64,000 nt of DNA. Origin: Gemmatimonadota bacterium (GTDB taxonomy: Bacteria; Gemmatimonadota; Gemmatimonadetes; Gemmatimonadales; Gemmatimonadaceae). A program made the position numbers and the translations under genes. The notes below the pieces were generated by a model. The model had not been told where the DNA came from. It saw only the letters and a program-made list of their open reading frames with translations, and ran no database searches. The stretch is taken from positions 1 to 64,000 of the forward strand of contig JAJTGR010000036.1 of the NCBI GenBank assembly GCA_021299375.1, in the 5' to 3' direction. Positions 40,531 to 49,847 of this stretch are shown here, in pieces; position 1 is the first letter of the stretch, and the number at the start of each line of letters is the position of its first letter.

Positions 40531-43189
40531 ACCATCCTCGACGACGGATCAGGAGTTTCTCGCATTCGACGGCAACATACACGAGCACGGCGACCCCGAA
40601 GCAGAGCGCGAGTTCCGGCCCCGTCAGCGGCACCGTGCGGAAGATCGGCGTCATGGCCGGTACGTACAGCGTCAGCATCTGCAGGCCAATGGTGCCGACG
40701 ACGGCCAGCAGCAGCAAGGGATTGCTGAACACGCCGATCCGCCAGAGCGGCAGACGTTCCGACCGGATGGCCAGGACGTGCGCCAGCTGCGACAGCGTGA
40801 GCACCGTGAATGTCATGGTCTGCCAGTGCGCGTTGCCGGTGCGGATGGCCCAGGCCTGCGTGCCCAGGGCGAGTCCGGCCATGAGCAGCCCCACCCACAC
40901 CGCATGCTGCCACAGGCCGTGCGCGAAGATCCCTTCCTCCGGTGGCCGCGGGGGACGCTGCATCGCATCCGCCTCACCTCGCTCCGCCGACAGCGCCAGC
41001 CCCGGCAGCCCGTCGGTGACGAGGTTCATCCACAGGATGTGAATGGGCAGCAGCGGGAGTGGCAGCCCGAGAAAGGGGGCCAGGAACAGCGTCCAGATCT
41101 CGCCGGAGTTGGTGGACAGCACGAATCGGACGAAGCGCCGGATATTGTCGTAAATGCGGCGCCCTTCGCGCACGGCCGAGACGATGGTGGCGAAGTTGTC
41201 GTCGAGCAGCACCATGTGCGACGCTTCCCGCGCCACGTCGGTGCCGCCGCGGCCCATGGCCACGCCGATGTTCGCGCGCCTGAGGGCCGGCGCGTCGTTC
41301 ACCCCGTCGCCGGTCATCGCCGCGTACTCCCCACGCGCCTGCAGCGCCGACACGATGCGCAGCTTGTCCTCCGGTGCCACCCGCGCATACACGCGCACGG
41401 TGCCGACGCGCGCCGCCATGGCGTCGTCGTCCAGCTGCGCCAGATCGCGGCCGGTGAGCACCTCGTCGCCGGATGCGGCGATGCCCAGCCGTTCGGCGAT
41501 CGCTCGGGCGGTGGCGGGATGGTCGCCGGTGATCATCACCACCCGAATGCCCGCTCCCTGACACGTCCGCACCGCCTCGCCCGCCTCGGCGCGGGGCGGA
41601 TCGAGCAGGCCCACCAGGGCGACGAGCGTGAGGGCGCGTTCCTCGTCCTCCACGCGCTCGGGAATCGTGTCGAGGCGCCGCACGGCGATGGCGAGGACGC
41701 GCAGCCCGTTGGCGGCCATGGTTTCCGCTTCGTGCAGCAGCCCCTCCCGGTCGATCGGCACCACGCCATCCAGCCGCCGCATCTCCGTGCAGCGGGGGAT
41801 GACGCGCTCCGGCGCGCCCTTGGTGCACGCCAGCACCACGTCGTCCTGGGCGTGTACGGTGGTCATGCGCGCGCGCTCGGCGGTGAAGGGTGCCTCAGCC
41901 ACACGTGGCCACTGCCGATCGCACTGCCGCTTGTCCACGCCGGCCTCGCCGGCGGCTCGCACGAGGGCCGTCTCCGTGGGGTCACCGACCAGCCCATCAG
42001 CCTCGGCGTACTGCACATCGGTGCAGAGGGCGAGCGCCTCGGCCACCGTGACGGGGATCGCCGCATCCCGCCCGAGCGGTTCGAGCAGCGATACGTCACC
42101 GTCCACGTGCCGCACCGTGTCGACCCGCATGCGGTTCTCCGTGAGCGTGCCGGTCTTGTCGGTGCAGATGTACGTCACCGACCCCAGCGTCTCGACGGCG
42201 GACAGACGGCGAATGAGCGCCTGCTGTCGCACCATGCGGCGGGCGCCAAGTGCCAGCGCCACCGTGATGACCGCCGGCAGCGCTTCCGGAATGGCGGCTA
42301 CGGCGAGGCTGAGCGCGGTCATGAACATCAGCCCGACCTCTTCGCCACGCCCGAGTCCGGCCACGAAGATCACGACGCACAGCGCGAGGACCAACACGGC
42401 CAGGCGCCGGCCGAAGGCGGCGAGGCGGAGTTGCAGCGGCGAGCGCACGTCGGGGGCGTCGCGCAACATCGCCGCGATCCGTCCCAGTTCGGTACGCATG
42501 CCGGTCGCGATGACCACGCCCAGCCCGCGCCCGCCGCTGACGACGGTGCCCTTGAAGGCCATGCCGCGCTGGTCGCCGAGCGGGAGATCGGCGGACGGCG
42601 CAGCGGCCACGGCCTTCTCCACCGGTTGCGACTCGCCGGTGAGCGCGGCCTCCTCGACGCCAAGGCGCGCCACCTCGACGAGGCGAAGGTCGGCAGGAAC
42701 GATGTTGCCGGCTTCGAGCAGCACGAGGTCGCCCGGCACGAGATCGGCCGACGGGATGGTCTGCTCGCAGCCGTCACGACGCACGCGGGCCGCCGGTGCG
42801 GCGAGCGCCCCGAGCGCGGCCATGGCCTGTTCCGCGCGGTACTCCTGCACGAACCCGAGCAGCGCATTGAGGACGACGATGGCGACAATGGCTGCCACAT
42901 CTTCCGGCTCACCCAGTGCGCCGGCGATGATCGCGGCCGCGAGCAGCACAAGGACGGTGACGTCCGCGAACTGGGCCAGCAGGATGCGCCAGGGACGGCG
43001 GCGGGCGGCGGCCTGCAGCACGTTGGCGCCGTATTCGGCCCGTCGCGACTCGACAGCCGTTGTGGACAGTCCCTGGTCGCGCGACACATCGAGCGCGGCC
43101 AGCGCCTGATCAGGCGTCAGCGTTGACCAGAGCGCCGTGGGGGGCGGGTCTGAACCGATGGACGGCGTCGAGAAGGCAGCGGGCGGCAT
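40505..43189 (-). CDS. P2A-type calcium-transporting ATPase
   Basis: A P-type ATPase of about 894 residues. The phosphorylation site is DKTGTLT (about 344), the hinge TGDGVNDAPAL (about 626) and the actuator loop TGESQPVEKA. The calcium-site residues known from SERCA are preserved: PEALP in TM4, NSGEIW in TM5 and NLVTDGLP in TM6. So it should pump Ca2+ out of the cell using ATP, although Mn2+ pumps share these motifs. The ATG at 43189 (MPPAAFSTPS) is the most likely start; an earlier frame upstream is weakly supported. It is first in a three-gene unit with UspA and the exchanger fusion. Confidence 0.93.
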   Translation of the reverse strand: MPPAAFSTPSIGSDPPPTALWSTLTPDQALAALDVSRDQGLSTTAVESRRAEYGANVLQAAARRRPWRILLAQFADVTVLVLLAAAIIAGALGEPEDVAAIVAIVVLNALLGFVQEYRAEQAMAALGALAAPAARVRRDGCEQTIPSADLVPGDLVLLEAGNIVPADLRLVEVARLGVEEAALTGESQPVEKAVAAAPSADLPLGDQRGMAFKGTVVSGGRGLGVVIATGMRTELGRIAAMLRDAPDVRSPLQLRLAAFGRRLAVLVLALCVVIFVAGLGRGEEVGLMFMTALSLAVAAIPEALPAVITVALALGARRMVRQQALIRRLSAVETLGSVTYICTDKTGTLTENRMRVDTVRHVDGDVSLLEPLGRDAAIPVTVAEALALCTDVQYAEADGLVGDPTETALVRAAGEAGVDKRQCDRQWPRVAEAPFTAERARMTTVHAQDDVVLACTKGAPERVIPRCTEMRRLDGVVPIDREGLLHEAETMAANGLRVLAIAVRRLDTIPERVEDEERALTLVALVGLLDPPRAEAGEAVRTCQGAGIRVVMITGDHPATARAIAERLGIAASGDEVLTGRDLAQLDDDAMAARVGTVRVYARVAPEDKLRIVSALQARGEYAAMTGDGVNDAPALRRANIGVAMGRGGTDVAREASHMVLLDDNFATIVSAVREGRRIYDNIRRFVRFVLSTNSGEIWTLFLAPFLGLPLPLLPIHILWMNLVTDGLPGLALSAERGEADAMQRPPRPPEEGIFAHGLWQHAVWVGLLMAGLALGTQAWAIRTGNAHWQTMTFTVLTLSQLAHVLAIRSERLPLWRIGVFSNPLLLLAVVGTIGLQMLTLYVPAMTPIFRTVPLTGPELALCFGVAVLVYVAVECEKLLIRRRGWYAADNRHR

Positions 43190-43260
43190 CGCAGGACCGT
43201 GACGAGGGCACCATGGCGACGAACCGCCCGTCGAGCGGCGCGCCATGCCACGCCTGCAAC

Positions 43261-43296
43261 ATGGGCGGGGCAGTCGTGATCGACCACCCCGCCCAT
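43261..43296 (-). terminator. Hairpin terminator after susD
   Basis: ATGGGCGGGG (43261-43270) pairs with CCCCGCCCAT (43287-43296); an inner GTCG/CGAC pair extends the stem across a two-base bulge. It lies about 25 bases after the susD stop on the minus strand. The T-run that follows is weak. Confidence 0.6.
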
Positions 43297-43321
43297 CGCC
43301 TTCGTGCCACGCAGATCGTGC

Positions 43322-44710
43322 CTAGTTGCCGGCCACGTTCACGCAGCCGCGCGGGACCGCCGACGATCGCTGGTTGCACTCGTCGACCGGGATGGGGACG
43401 AGCGGAAACACCCGGTGCGTGGGCAGCTGCTTCCGGAGCTCACCAAGCCGGTTGTAACGCCGTGCGTCCACCCAGCGGTGTCCGTACTCGAAGAACAGCG
43501 AGTAGCGGCGGTCATACAGCACTTCCGTGATCAGGTCCCCGCTGAAGTCGGCTGCCAGCGGCGGCAGGCCCCCGGCATTGGTGCGGACGAAGTTGAGGTC
43601 CGCGATCGCCGCCGCACGGTTGCCCAGCCCGATGTTGGCCTCGGCGCGCATGAGAATGAGCTCCTCGTTCCTGATGATCGGTACCGGGGTGACGTTCGTC
43701 GGGTACACCGTCGGTCGCACGTTGGAGCTGATGCCCTGGGTGGCGAGCAGCACCGTGCCGACCACGGCCTTGGACGTCGCGCGCAGGTCGCGTGAGCCGT
43801 CGGCACGCAGCCGGGCCTCGGTGAGGAACTCCGGCACGGCCACGATGGCGCGGGGGGCCGGGTCGAAGAGCGGATTGGTCGCGTCGCCCGAGGCCGTGCT
43901 GTACACATGGAACACGCCGGTGTTGAGCGAGGCCGCCGTGCCCGACGCGGTGCTGAGGAACGACTCGTTGAGCGCCGTCAGGGCGTCGGCCCAACGGCCC
44001 CGGTAAATCTCGAGGCGTGCCTTGAGCGCCCGGTTCACACGCAGGAACGTCGTCGGCGTGTTGAAGCCGGTGAAGCCCGTGGTGAGGGTGAACGGGAACG
44101 CCGTGCCAGCCGCCGCGAGGTCGGTGCGGGCCTCGTCGAAGAGGGCGGCCGTGCGCGTGTAGGCCTCCTCCCGGGTGATGAATGCGCCCTGCTCGGTGGG
44201 GTCCTTGGGCACATCGAAGACGAGGCCGAAGGTGTCACGGACGCGAATCTGGTTGACGTACTCCTGCGCGATAAAGGTCTTCACGAACCCCTTCACCCCG
44301 CTCCGCTGCGCCGCGCTGTAGTTCGGCACCTTGTCGACGACGTCGAGGATCGTGTAGGCGGTGCGCAGGTTGCGATAGGAGTTCGTCCACCCCACATCCA
44401 CACCGAAACCGCCCGGTTCCAGCGGGCCGATGAGCAGCGCCAGCACATTGCGCGGTTCGGCGCCGTCGAGGTTCATGATTTCGCGGCCGAAGATGCCGAG
44501 GGTGCTGGCCCAGGTGCCAGCACCGGCGCGTGCGCCGCCAAGCAAACCAGCGACGGTGGTGTTGACGGTGGACGCTTCGGGTGTGCCCTCGAGCTGCGAG
44601 GTGTTGGGGCTGTTGAAGTTGCCGATGTCGGCGGCGTTGCACGCCGCGGCGGTGGCGCAGACGGCCAGCAGCGTGAGCGCGCGCGTCCGGCGATGACGAA
44701 TGGCGGTCAT
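43322..44710 (-). CDS. susD: SusD/RagB-like lipoprotein
   Basis: A protein of 462 residues with a lipobox-type signal (CATAAACNA) and helical SusD-like repeats. Typical family segments are IIRNEELILMRAEANIGLG, RTNAGGLPPL and ITEVLYDRRYSLFFEYGHRW near the C-terminus. SusD-like lipoproteins sit on the cell surface and cap a SusC channel to capture a large nutrient. It starts two bases after the susC stop, so the pair is one operon. No glycoside hydrolase or peptidase accompanies the pair here, so the nutrient is unknown. Confidence 0.92.
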   Translation of the reverse strand: MTAIRHRRTRALTLLAVCATAAACNAADIGNFNSPNTSQLEGTPEASTVNTTVAGLLGGARAGAGTWASTLGIFGREIMNLDGAEPRNVLALLIGPLEPGGFGVDVGWTNSYRNLRTAYTILDVVDKVPNYSAAQRSGVKGFVKTFIAQEYVNQIRVRDTFGLVFDVPKDPTEQGAFITREEAYTRTAALFDEARTDLAAAGTAFPFTLTTGFTGFNTPTTFLRVNRALKARLEIYRGRWADALTALNESFLSTASGTAASLNTGVFHVYSTASGDATNPLFDPAPRAIVAVPEFLTEARLRADGSRDLRATSKAVVGTVLLATQGISSNVRPTVYPTNVTPVPIIRNEELILMRAEANIGLGNRAAAIADLNFVRTNAGGLPPLAADFSGDLITEVLYDRRYSLFFEYGHRWVDARRYNRLGELRKQLPTHRVFPLVPIPVDECNQRSSAVPRGCVNVAGN

Positions 44711-44712
44711 GG

Positions 44713-47682
44713 TCAGAAGTCCACGCTGAAGTTGAGCCAGTAGCTGCGGCTGGCGGGATAGGCGGCGAGTTCGCGGTTGCGCTGGACCGCGTCGGGGGCT
44801 CCACCCCCGCCGAAGTTCTGCGCCTCGGGGTCGCCGCCGCGGAACTTGGTCCACCAGTAGAGATTGCGGCCGCTCAGCGACAGCTTGGCCCCGCTGGCGC
44901 CGGTCCACACGGCCGTCGCCCACTTCTGCGGCAGTTCCCAGGTGAGCGTGACTTCGCGCAGCTTCACGTACGATGTGTTCTGGTAGTAGATGCGCGTGAC
45001 CTGCAGGTAGCTGGTGCGCCGCACGTCGCCGACCTTGCGGCCGAACTCGTCGACCTCGTCGTAGTCACGAGAATTCTGGCCGAGGTCGTAGTGCCGCCAA
45101 GTGCCGTTGGCGAGCATGCCGCCCTTCTGCTGGTCGAGCAGGGCGTAGAGCGAGAGGCTCTTGAAGCGTACCTCGTTGCCCCAGCCCGCGGTCCAGAGCG
45201 GGTTGCCGTCGCCCATCACCACCGGCACCACGACACGGCCGCCCGCCTGCGGCAGCGTGTCGTTGCCGATGAGCTGGGTGGCGGACTTGCCCTGCTCGAT
45301 GCGTACCGCGCCCACCTGCGGCGCGCCCAGCAGGAACGTCGGCACCGGAAGGCTGGTGACCTTGGAGCGGTTGGTGCCCCAGTTGAGGCGCGACGTCCAG
45401 CCCCAGGTGGGGGTCTGCACCGGGAACGCGTTGATCGACACTTCGGCACCCGTCACCTGCATTTCGGCGCCGTTTGACGTCTCACTGCTGAAGCCCGTGG
45501 TGGGTGCGAGCGTGCGTGTGATGAGCAGGTCCGAGATGTTGCGACGGAAGCCGGTCACGGCGAGCGTGGCCCGGTTGCGCAGGAGGTTGAGATCGGCACC
45601 GGCCTCGAACTCCCGCTGCCGCTCGGGGCGCAGGTCGGACGAGGCCCGCACCGAGCCTACGCGGAACGCTCCGAGTCCACCGACGCTCGAGAGGTCGAGG
45701 TTCGTGAACTTCTGACCGTAGAGCGGCTGGTTGCCGGTTTCCCCGTACGCCACGCGCAGCTTGGCTTCGTCCACCCAGCCCGGCTTGAGGTTGGCGAAGC
45801 GATACGAGCTGGCAGCCTTCGGAAAGAGGAAGAACCGGCCCGGATCGCCGTTGTTGCTGCTGCGGTCGGCGCGGGCGCCCACGGTGAACAGCAGCGTCTC
45901 GTTCCAGAGCGCTTCGGTCTGCATGAAGACACCGAAGTCCTCCACGCGGAGGCGTGATTCATCGATGTCACGCACCGTGCCCGACGTCACGACCTCGAGG
46001 CCGCCGAGCAGATTCTGCGCCGACGCGCGTGTCTGGTTGAAGTCGCGCTCCTCGAACTGCGTACCGACCTGCGAGGTGACCTTGAGCGACGCGCGGGGGG
46101 TCCAGCCGTGCACGACGTTGAGGTTGAGGTTGCGCTGCAGGTTGGTGGTCTTGGAGTTTCCCGATGTCCCGGGTAGCCCATCCACCGGCTCGAACTGCAG
46201 CGTGGGCGGCGAGTAGATCAGGTTGCTCTGGTTGAGCAGGTCCACGCCGCCGAAGGCGACGAACTGGAGCGTCTGCTTCTCACCCGTCAGCACGTCGACC
46301 GTGAGGCGTGAGGTGGTGATGTTGCGCCAGACGTTCTCGTCGTTCTGGAACTGGTCGATGGTCTGTAGCGGGTTGGACGGATAGAAGAGGTTCACCGGCC
46401 ACGAGCCGTCGGCGTTGCGCCGCAGGTCGAGGAAGCTCGGGATCTTGGTGAGCGTGTAGGCGATCGAGTTGCCGGCGTTGTCGTTGCCGAACAGGCCGCG
46501 GTCGCTGGCGTTGTTGAGGATCTCGTTGCCCACCTGGAAGTTGATGCGCGAGGAGATGCGCTGGTCGAGGTTCACGCGCACGTTGGTCTTGCGGGCGAAC
46601 GTGTTGGCGACGATGCCCTCTTCGTTGCGCCGGCTGGCCGAGACGAAGTACCGGGTGTCCTGCGAGCCGCCGCTCACGCTGAGTGACAGGTCCGAGTTCA
46701 CCGGGCGGTTGCCGTAGGCCAGCGACTCGTAGTCGAGGAACCGGTTGGGGTCGTAGAAGGGCGTGATGCCGGCACCGAACACCCGCACGGCATCGTCGAG
46801 GGTCTGGAAGCGCCGGGAGCCGTTGCGGTAGGCGAGTTCCGAGGTGCCGGTCCCCATGCGGAGCGAGAAGCGCGGCTTGCCCGCTTGCCCGCGCTTGGTG
46901 GTGATGATGATGACGCCGCCCGATGCCTTCGAGCCATAGATGGCCGCCGCCGCCGAACCCTTGAGGATGTCGACGTTCTCGATGTCGTTGGGGTTGAGGT
47001 CGGCGATACGGTTGACCGGGGCTTCCTGGTTGCCCACCGAGATGGCAGTCCCGGCGGCGCGCGTGACCTTGTTGGTGCCGGAACCGATGGCGACGTCGGT
47101 GACGATCACGCCGTCGATGACGTAGAGTGGTTGCGCGGAGCCGAGAATGGACGAGATCCCGCGGATGCGGATGCGGTTGCCGCCGCCAGGGGCGCCGGTG
47201 GATTGCGAGATCTGGGCACCGGCGATCTTGCCCTGCATGGCGTTTTCGATGGACTGGGCGGAGACTTTGTTCACGTCGGCGCCGCTCACGCTGGCCACGT
47301 CGTTGGCCAGGTTGCGGCGCGAGATGCCGGTGGCCTGGCCGGTGACGACCACCTGATCGAGGTTGAGCACGTCCTTCTTCAGGACGATCTCCAGTGACGT
47401 GCGCGACGGTTCGACGGTGAGGCGCGTCATCGGGTAGCCGAGCCGGCGTACCACGAGCACGAATTGGGTGGCGGGCGCGCCGACGATGGTGAAGGCGCCG
47501 TCGTCGCGGCTGAGTGTGCCGATGTTGGTGCCCTGCACCTGCAGCTGGGCGGCGGTGATGGGAGCGCGCGACCCTTCTTCGAGCACCTTGCCCGTGATGG
47601 TACGGGTTTGCGCCGCGAGCGTGGTGGCCGACAGCGCGAGCGCGGCCAGCAGGCGCCCTCCGCGCGTGAAGACTCCGGTCAT
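44713..47682 (-). CDS. susC: SusC/RagA-like TonB-dependent transporter
   Basis: An outer-membrane transporter of 989 residues. A signal peptide ends near LAAQTR. A carboxypeptidase-regulatory-like domain (residues about 25-105, TRTITGKVLEEGSRAPITAA) precedes the plug, with LNLDQVVVTGQ and NRIRIRGISSILGSAQPLYV. The barrel ends YWLNFSVDF with terminal Phe. It also contains the SusC phrase DILKGSAAAAIYGSKASGG. GGAG nine bases before the ATG supports the start. It is the channel of the SusCD pair. The 263-bp spacer upstream (47683-47945) presumably holds its promoter, but I cannot identify it. Confidence 0.94.
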   Translation of the reverse strand: MTGVFTRGGRLLAALALSATTLAAQTRTITGKVLEEGSRAPITAAQLQVQGTNIGTLSRDDGAFTIVGAPATQFVLVVRRLGYPMTRLTVEPSRTSLEIVLKKDVLNLDQVVVTGQATGISRRNLANDVASVSGADVNKVSAQSIENAMQGKIAGAQISQSTGAPGGGNRIRIRGISSILGSAQPLYVIDGVIVTDVAIGSGTNKVTRAAGTAISVGNQEAPVNRIADLNPNDIENVDILKGSAAAAIYGSKASGGVIIITTKRGQAGKPRFSLRMGTGTSELAYRNGSRRFQTLDDAVRVFGAGITPFYDPNRFLDYESLAYGNRPVNSDLSLSVSGGSQDTRYFVSASRRNEEGIVANTFARKTNVRVNLDQRISSRINFQVGNEILNNASDRGLFGNDNAGNSIAYTLTKIPSFLDLRRNADGSWPVNLFYPSNPLQTIDQFQNDENVWRNITTSRLTVDVLTGEKQTLQFVAFGGVDLLNQSNLIYSPPTLQFEPVDGLPGTSGNSKTTNLQRNLNLNVVHGWTPRASLKVTSQVGTQFEERDFNQTRASAQNLLGGLEVVTSGTVRDIDESRLRVEDFGVFMQTEALWNETLLFTVGARADRSSNNGDPGRFFLFPKAASSYRFANLKPGWVDEAKLRVAYGETGNQPLYGQKFTNLDLSSVGGLGAFRVGSVRASSDLRPERQREFEAGADLNLLRNRATLAVTGFRRNISDLLITRTLAPTTGFSSETSNGAEMQVTGAEVSINAFPVQTPTWGWTSRLNWGTNRSKVTSLPVPTFLLGAPQVGAVRIEQGKSATQLIGNDTLPQAGGRVVVPVVMGDGNPLWTAGWGNEVRFKSLSLYALLDQQKGGMLANGTWRHYDLGQNSRDYDEVDEFGRKVGDVRRTSYLQVTRIYYQNTSYVKLREVTLTWELPQKWATAVWTGASGAKLSLSGRNLYWWTKFRGGDPEAQNFGGGGAPDAVQRNRELAAYPASRSYWLNFSVDF

Positions 47683-47945
47683 CGGGGGGTTCTCCGGGAG
47701 GGGGTGGGGGAGTGGAGCTGGGTCGCGCACCAGGGGCGTGGGGGCATGGCGGGCTTCAGGGAGTGAGGGGGAGAGGAGCAGGCCACGTAGCGGAACGCGC
47801 GCACCGTCGGGGACGTTGGAGGCGCTCGGCTCGTGGGGTGCGACGTGTCCCGTCGGCACGCGCCTTGTCCTGTGGCCGGTGCAGGTCGTTGCCTGGTCCC
47901 GAGGGCGAAACGCCGGCCCCCGGTGTCCGCCGGCGAGTCACGCCG

Positions 47946-49847
47946 TCAGTCGTACCACCCCTGCACGTACCAGCGCGCATCGGCCTCGTGGTACAGCAGC
48001 ACGTCCCCTTCGCCGTCGGCGAGGGCGCGCCAATAGTCGCGCGCGTAGCCGTCGCCGCGCCACCAGTCGCCGCTGAGGCGCTCGGGCCCATGCACCGACA
48101 CGAATGACAGCCGGCGTCCACGCCACCACACCGCGCCGGGTACCCCGTGCGGGGCTTCCACCTCCACCGCCTCGGGGGGCGTGAGCAAGCGCAGCACGGC
48201 CGGCGTGACGCCAGGGAGCATCGCCGACGCGCCCGGTGGTGCGGGCAACGCCGCCGCCGCGAGCGCCACGGCATCGGCGTTCACCCAGGTACCGGTCTCC
48301 TCCACGCGATGGGTATCGCGTGCTTCGGGGTGTACGATCACATCGCCACGGTTGTCCGGATCAAGCACCGCCCGCAGCCGCGCGAACACGGCTTCGGCGT
48401 TCATGGCGGCATCCCGCCACGACGGCACGAGCAGGTCGCCTTGATCGGCAGCCAGCGGCGCCGTGGCCGGCACGCTGACGGTGACCCCGATGACCGGTGC
48501 GGGGATGCGCCAGCTTTCGAGCAGCGCCCGACACTGATCGAAGAGCGGCTCGAGCCGGGCCAGCGGCCGCGCGGGGCGGACTTCGCGGGTGATGCTGCGC
48601 TGCGGAATGCCGAGCAGGGAGGACGATGGGGACCGCACCCGCTCGGCGGATGGCACCGGTGTCGGGGCGGGGCGGGTCTCCGCCCGCCGGTCACCCGCAC
48701 TCCCATCATCCGATGTCTCCGGCACTTCCGTATGCCCAACCAGCTCCGACCCGATGTCCTCGATGGGGTACTGGCGCCCGGCGTCGAGCACGAGCGTGAT
48801 GGCCACCGCCGCTGCTGCCCGCCCGTCGTGCACACACGCGTGCAGCAACCGCTGCAACTGGGCACGCAGCACGAACAGCACCGGCTCGGCACTCTCCACC
48901 GCCGCTGGCAGCTCCACGCTGGCGCTGCGGGCGGCCTCCACGCGCACGAGCCCCGGCCGCCGCGGGTCGTCGCCGCGCGCCAGCCGCCACGCCGTGAGCC
49001 CCTCGGCGCCCCAGCGGTGCTCGACGTCGCCGGGGTCGAGCACGGCCAAGGCGCCCACGGTGCGCAGCCCCAGCATCTGCAGCGCCTCGCGGACGTCGTC
49101 TGGCATGGGCACGAGCCCCAGCGGTGCTGGCGCGAGATACGGAGCGCAGTGCCCGCGGGGCACCAGGGTGATGGTCGAGGGCAAGGCGGCGGGCGTGGAG
49201 TGGGCGGCGTGGACGGCGGATCCTGGCGCGGTACGGCGCGGCGGCGGCGCCCACGTCGCCGCTCGGGCCGCCACGCAGCTGTCGGCGATGGCTACGCGGG
49301 CGTCGGGATGCCACCGCTGCGCGATGGTGAGCAGGGTGCGCGCCAACTGCTCCTCGCCGCCGAGGGCGTCGAACCCGGTCGCCCCCACCCACCACATGCC
49401 CGGGGTGCCGGCCACCGGTGTGACCTGCGGACTGGCAGCGAGCAACGCCGTGGTGGCCGCGAGCACGGCGTCGGTGATGGCATGCTCGTCCCACGGGCGC
49501 ACTTCGAGGTCGGCACAGCGCGCCTGTGCCTCAGGGATGGTCATCCCGGCGCGCACACCCGCGCGCCCCGCGGCGAGCGACACCACACGCAAGCGTGTGT
49601 CGACCGCGAGGGCGCGCGGGGCGTCATCCCAATGGGGTGGGGGCGCGGTCGCGCCGGCTGCGGCGCCCGAACCCCGACTCGGCGGCGCGCCGTCGCCCGC
49701 GGTACGTCGTCCAGTCGCGGGTGCGCCGGTCGAGATCCCGCTCGTGCCGGTCGCGTCCGGGGCCGGTGAGCCGGTCGCCGGGGGCCTCGTCGAGTCCAGC
49801 AGCAAGTCGAGCTGGATGTCCGGGAACGTCAGTTCCGTACAGGTCAT
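47946..49847 (-). CDS. imuB: ImuB-like Y-family polymerase-related protein
   Basis: A protein of about 633 residues. It opens MTCTELTFPDIQLDLLL, the usual first strand of Y-family proteins; a Pro/Ala/Gly-rich linker comes next, then AVDTRLRVVSLAAGRAGVRAGMTIPEAQARC, typical of ImuB. The family lacks the polymerase catalytic acids and acts as a clamp-bound adaptor for ImuA and DnaE2. The C-terminal half is an extended little-finger-like region ending WYVQGWYD. The chosen ATG lies inside the end of imuA; ATGA formed with a stop in another frame is also present. No canonical QLxLF clamp motif is obvious. It forms the SOS mutasome with imuA and dnaE2. Confidence 0.88.
   Translation of the reverse strand: MTCTELTFPDIQLDLLLDSTRPPATGSPAPDATGTSGISTGAPATGRRTAGDGAPPSRGSGAAAGATAPPPHWDDAPRALAVDTRLRVVSLAAGRAGVRAGMTIPEAQARCADLEVRPWDEHAITDAVLAATTALLAASPQVTPVAGTPGMWWVGATGFDALGGEEQLARTLLTIAQRWHPDARVAIADSCVAARAATWAPPPRRTAPGSAVHAAHSTPAALPSTITLVPRGHCAPYLAPAPLGLVPMPDDVREALQMLGLRTVGALAVLDPGDVEHRWGAEGLTAWRLARGDDPRRPGLVRVEAARSASVELPAAVESAEPVLFVLRAQLQRLLHACVHDGRAAAAVAITLVLDAGRQYPIEDIGSELVGHTEVPETSDDGSAGDRRAETRPAPTPVPSAERVRSPSSSLLGIPQRSITREVRPARPLARLEPLFDQCRALLESWRIPAPVIGVTVSVPATAPLAADQGDLLVPSWRDAAMNAEAVFARLRAVLDPDNRGDVIVHPEARDTHRVEETGTWVNADAVALAAAALPAPPGASAMLPGVTPAVLRLLTPPEAVEVEAPHGVPGAVWWRGRRLSFVSVHGPERLSGDWWRGDGYARDYWRALADGEGDVLLYHEADARWYVQGWYD

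Noticed and set aside
40220-43126. Plus-strand open frame of 968 codons
   Set aside because: It lies opposite the P-type ATPase and UspA genes, which carry all expected motifs. The product is low in complexity and His/Arg-rich without domains.
47911-47935. Hairpin CGCCGGC/GCCGGCG after imuB as a terminator
   Set aside because: The seven-base stem with an 11-base loop has no T-run and is expected by chance at this GC content.
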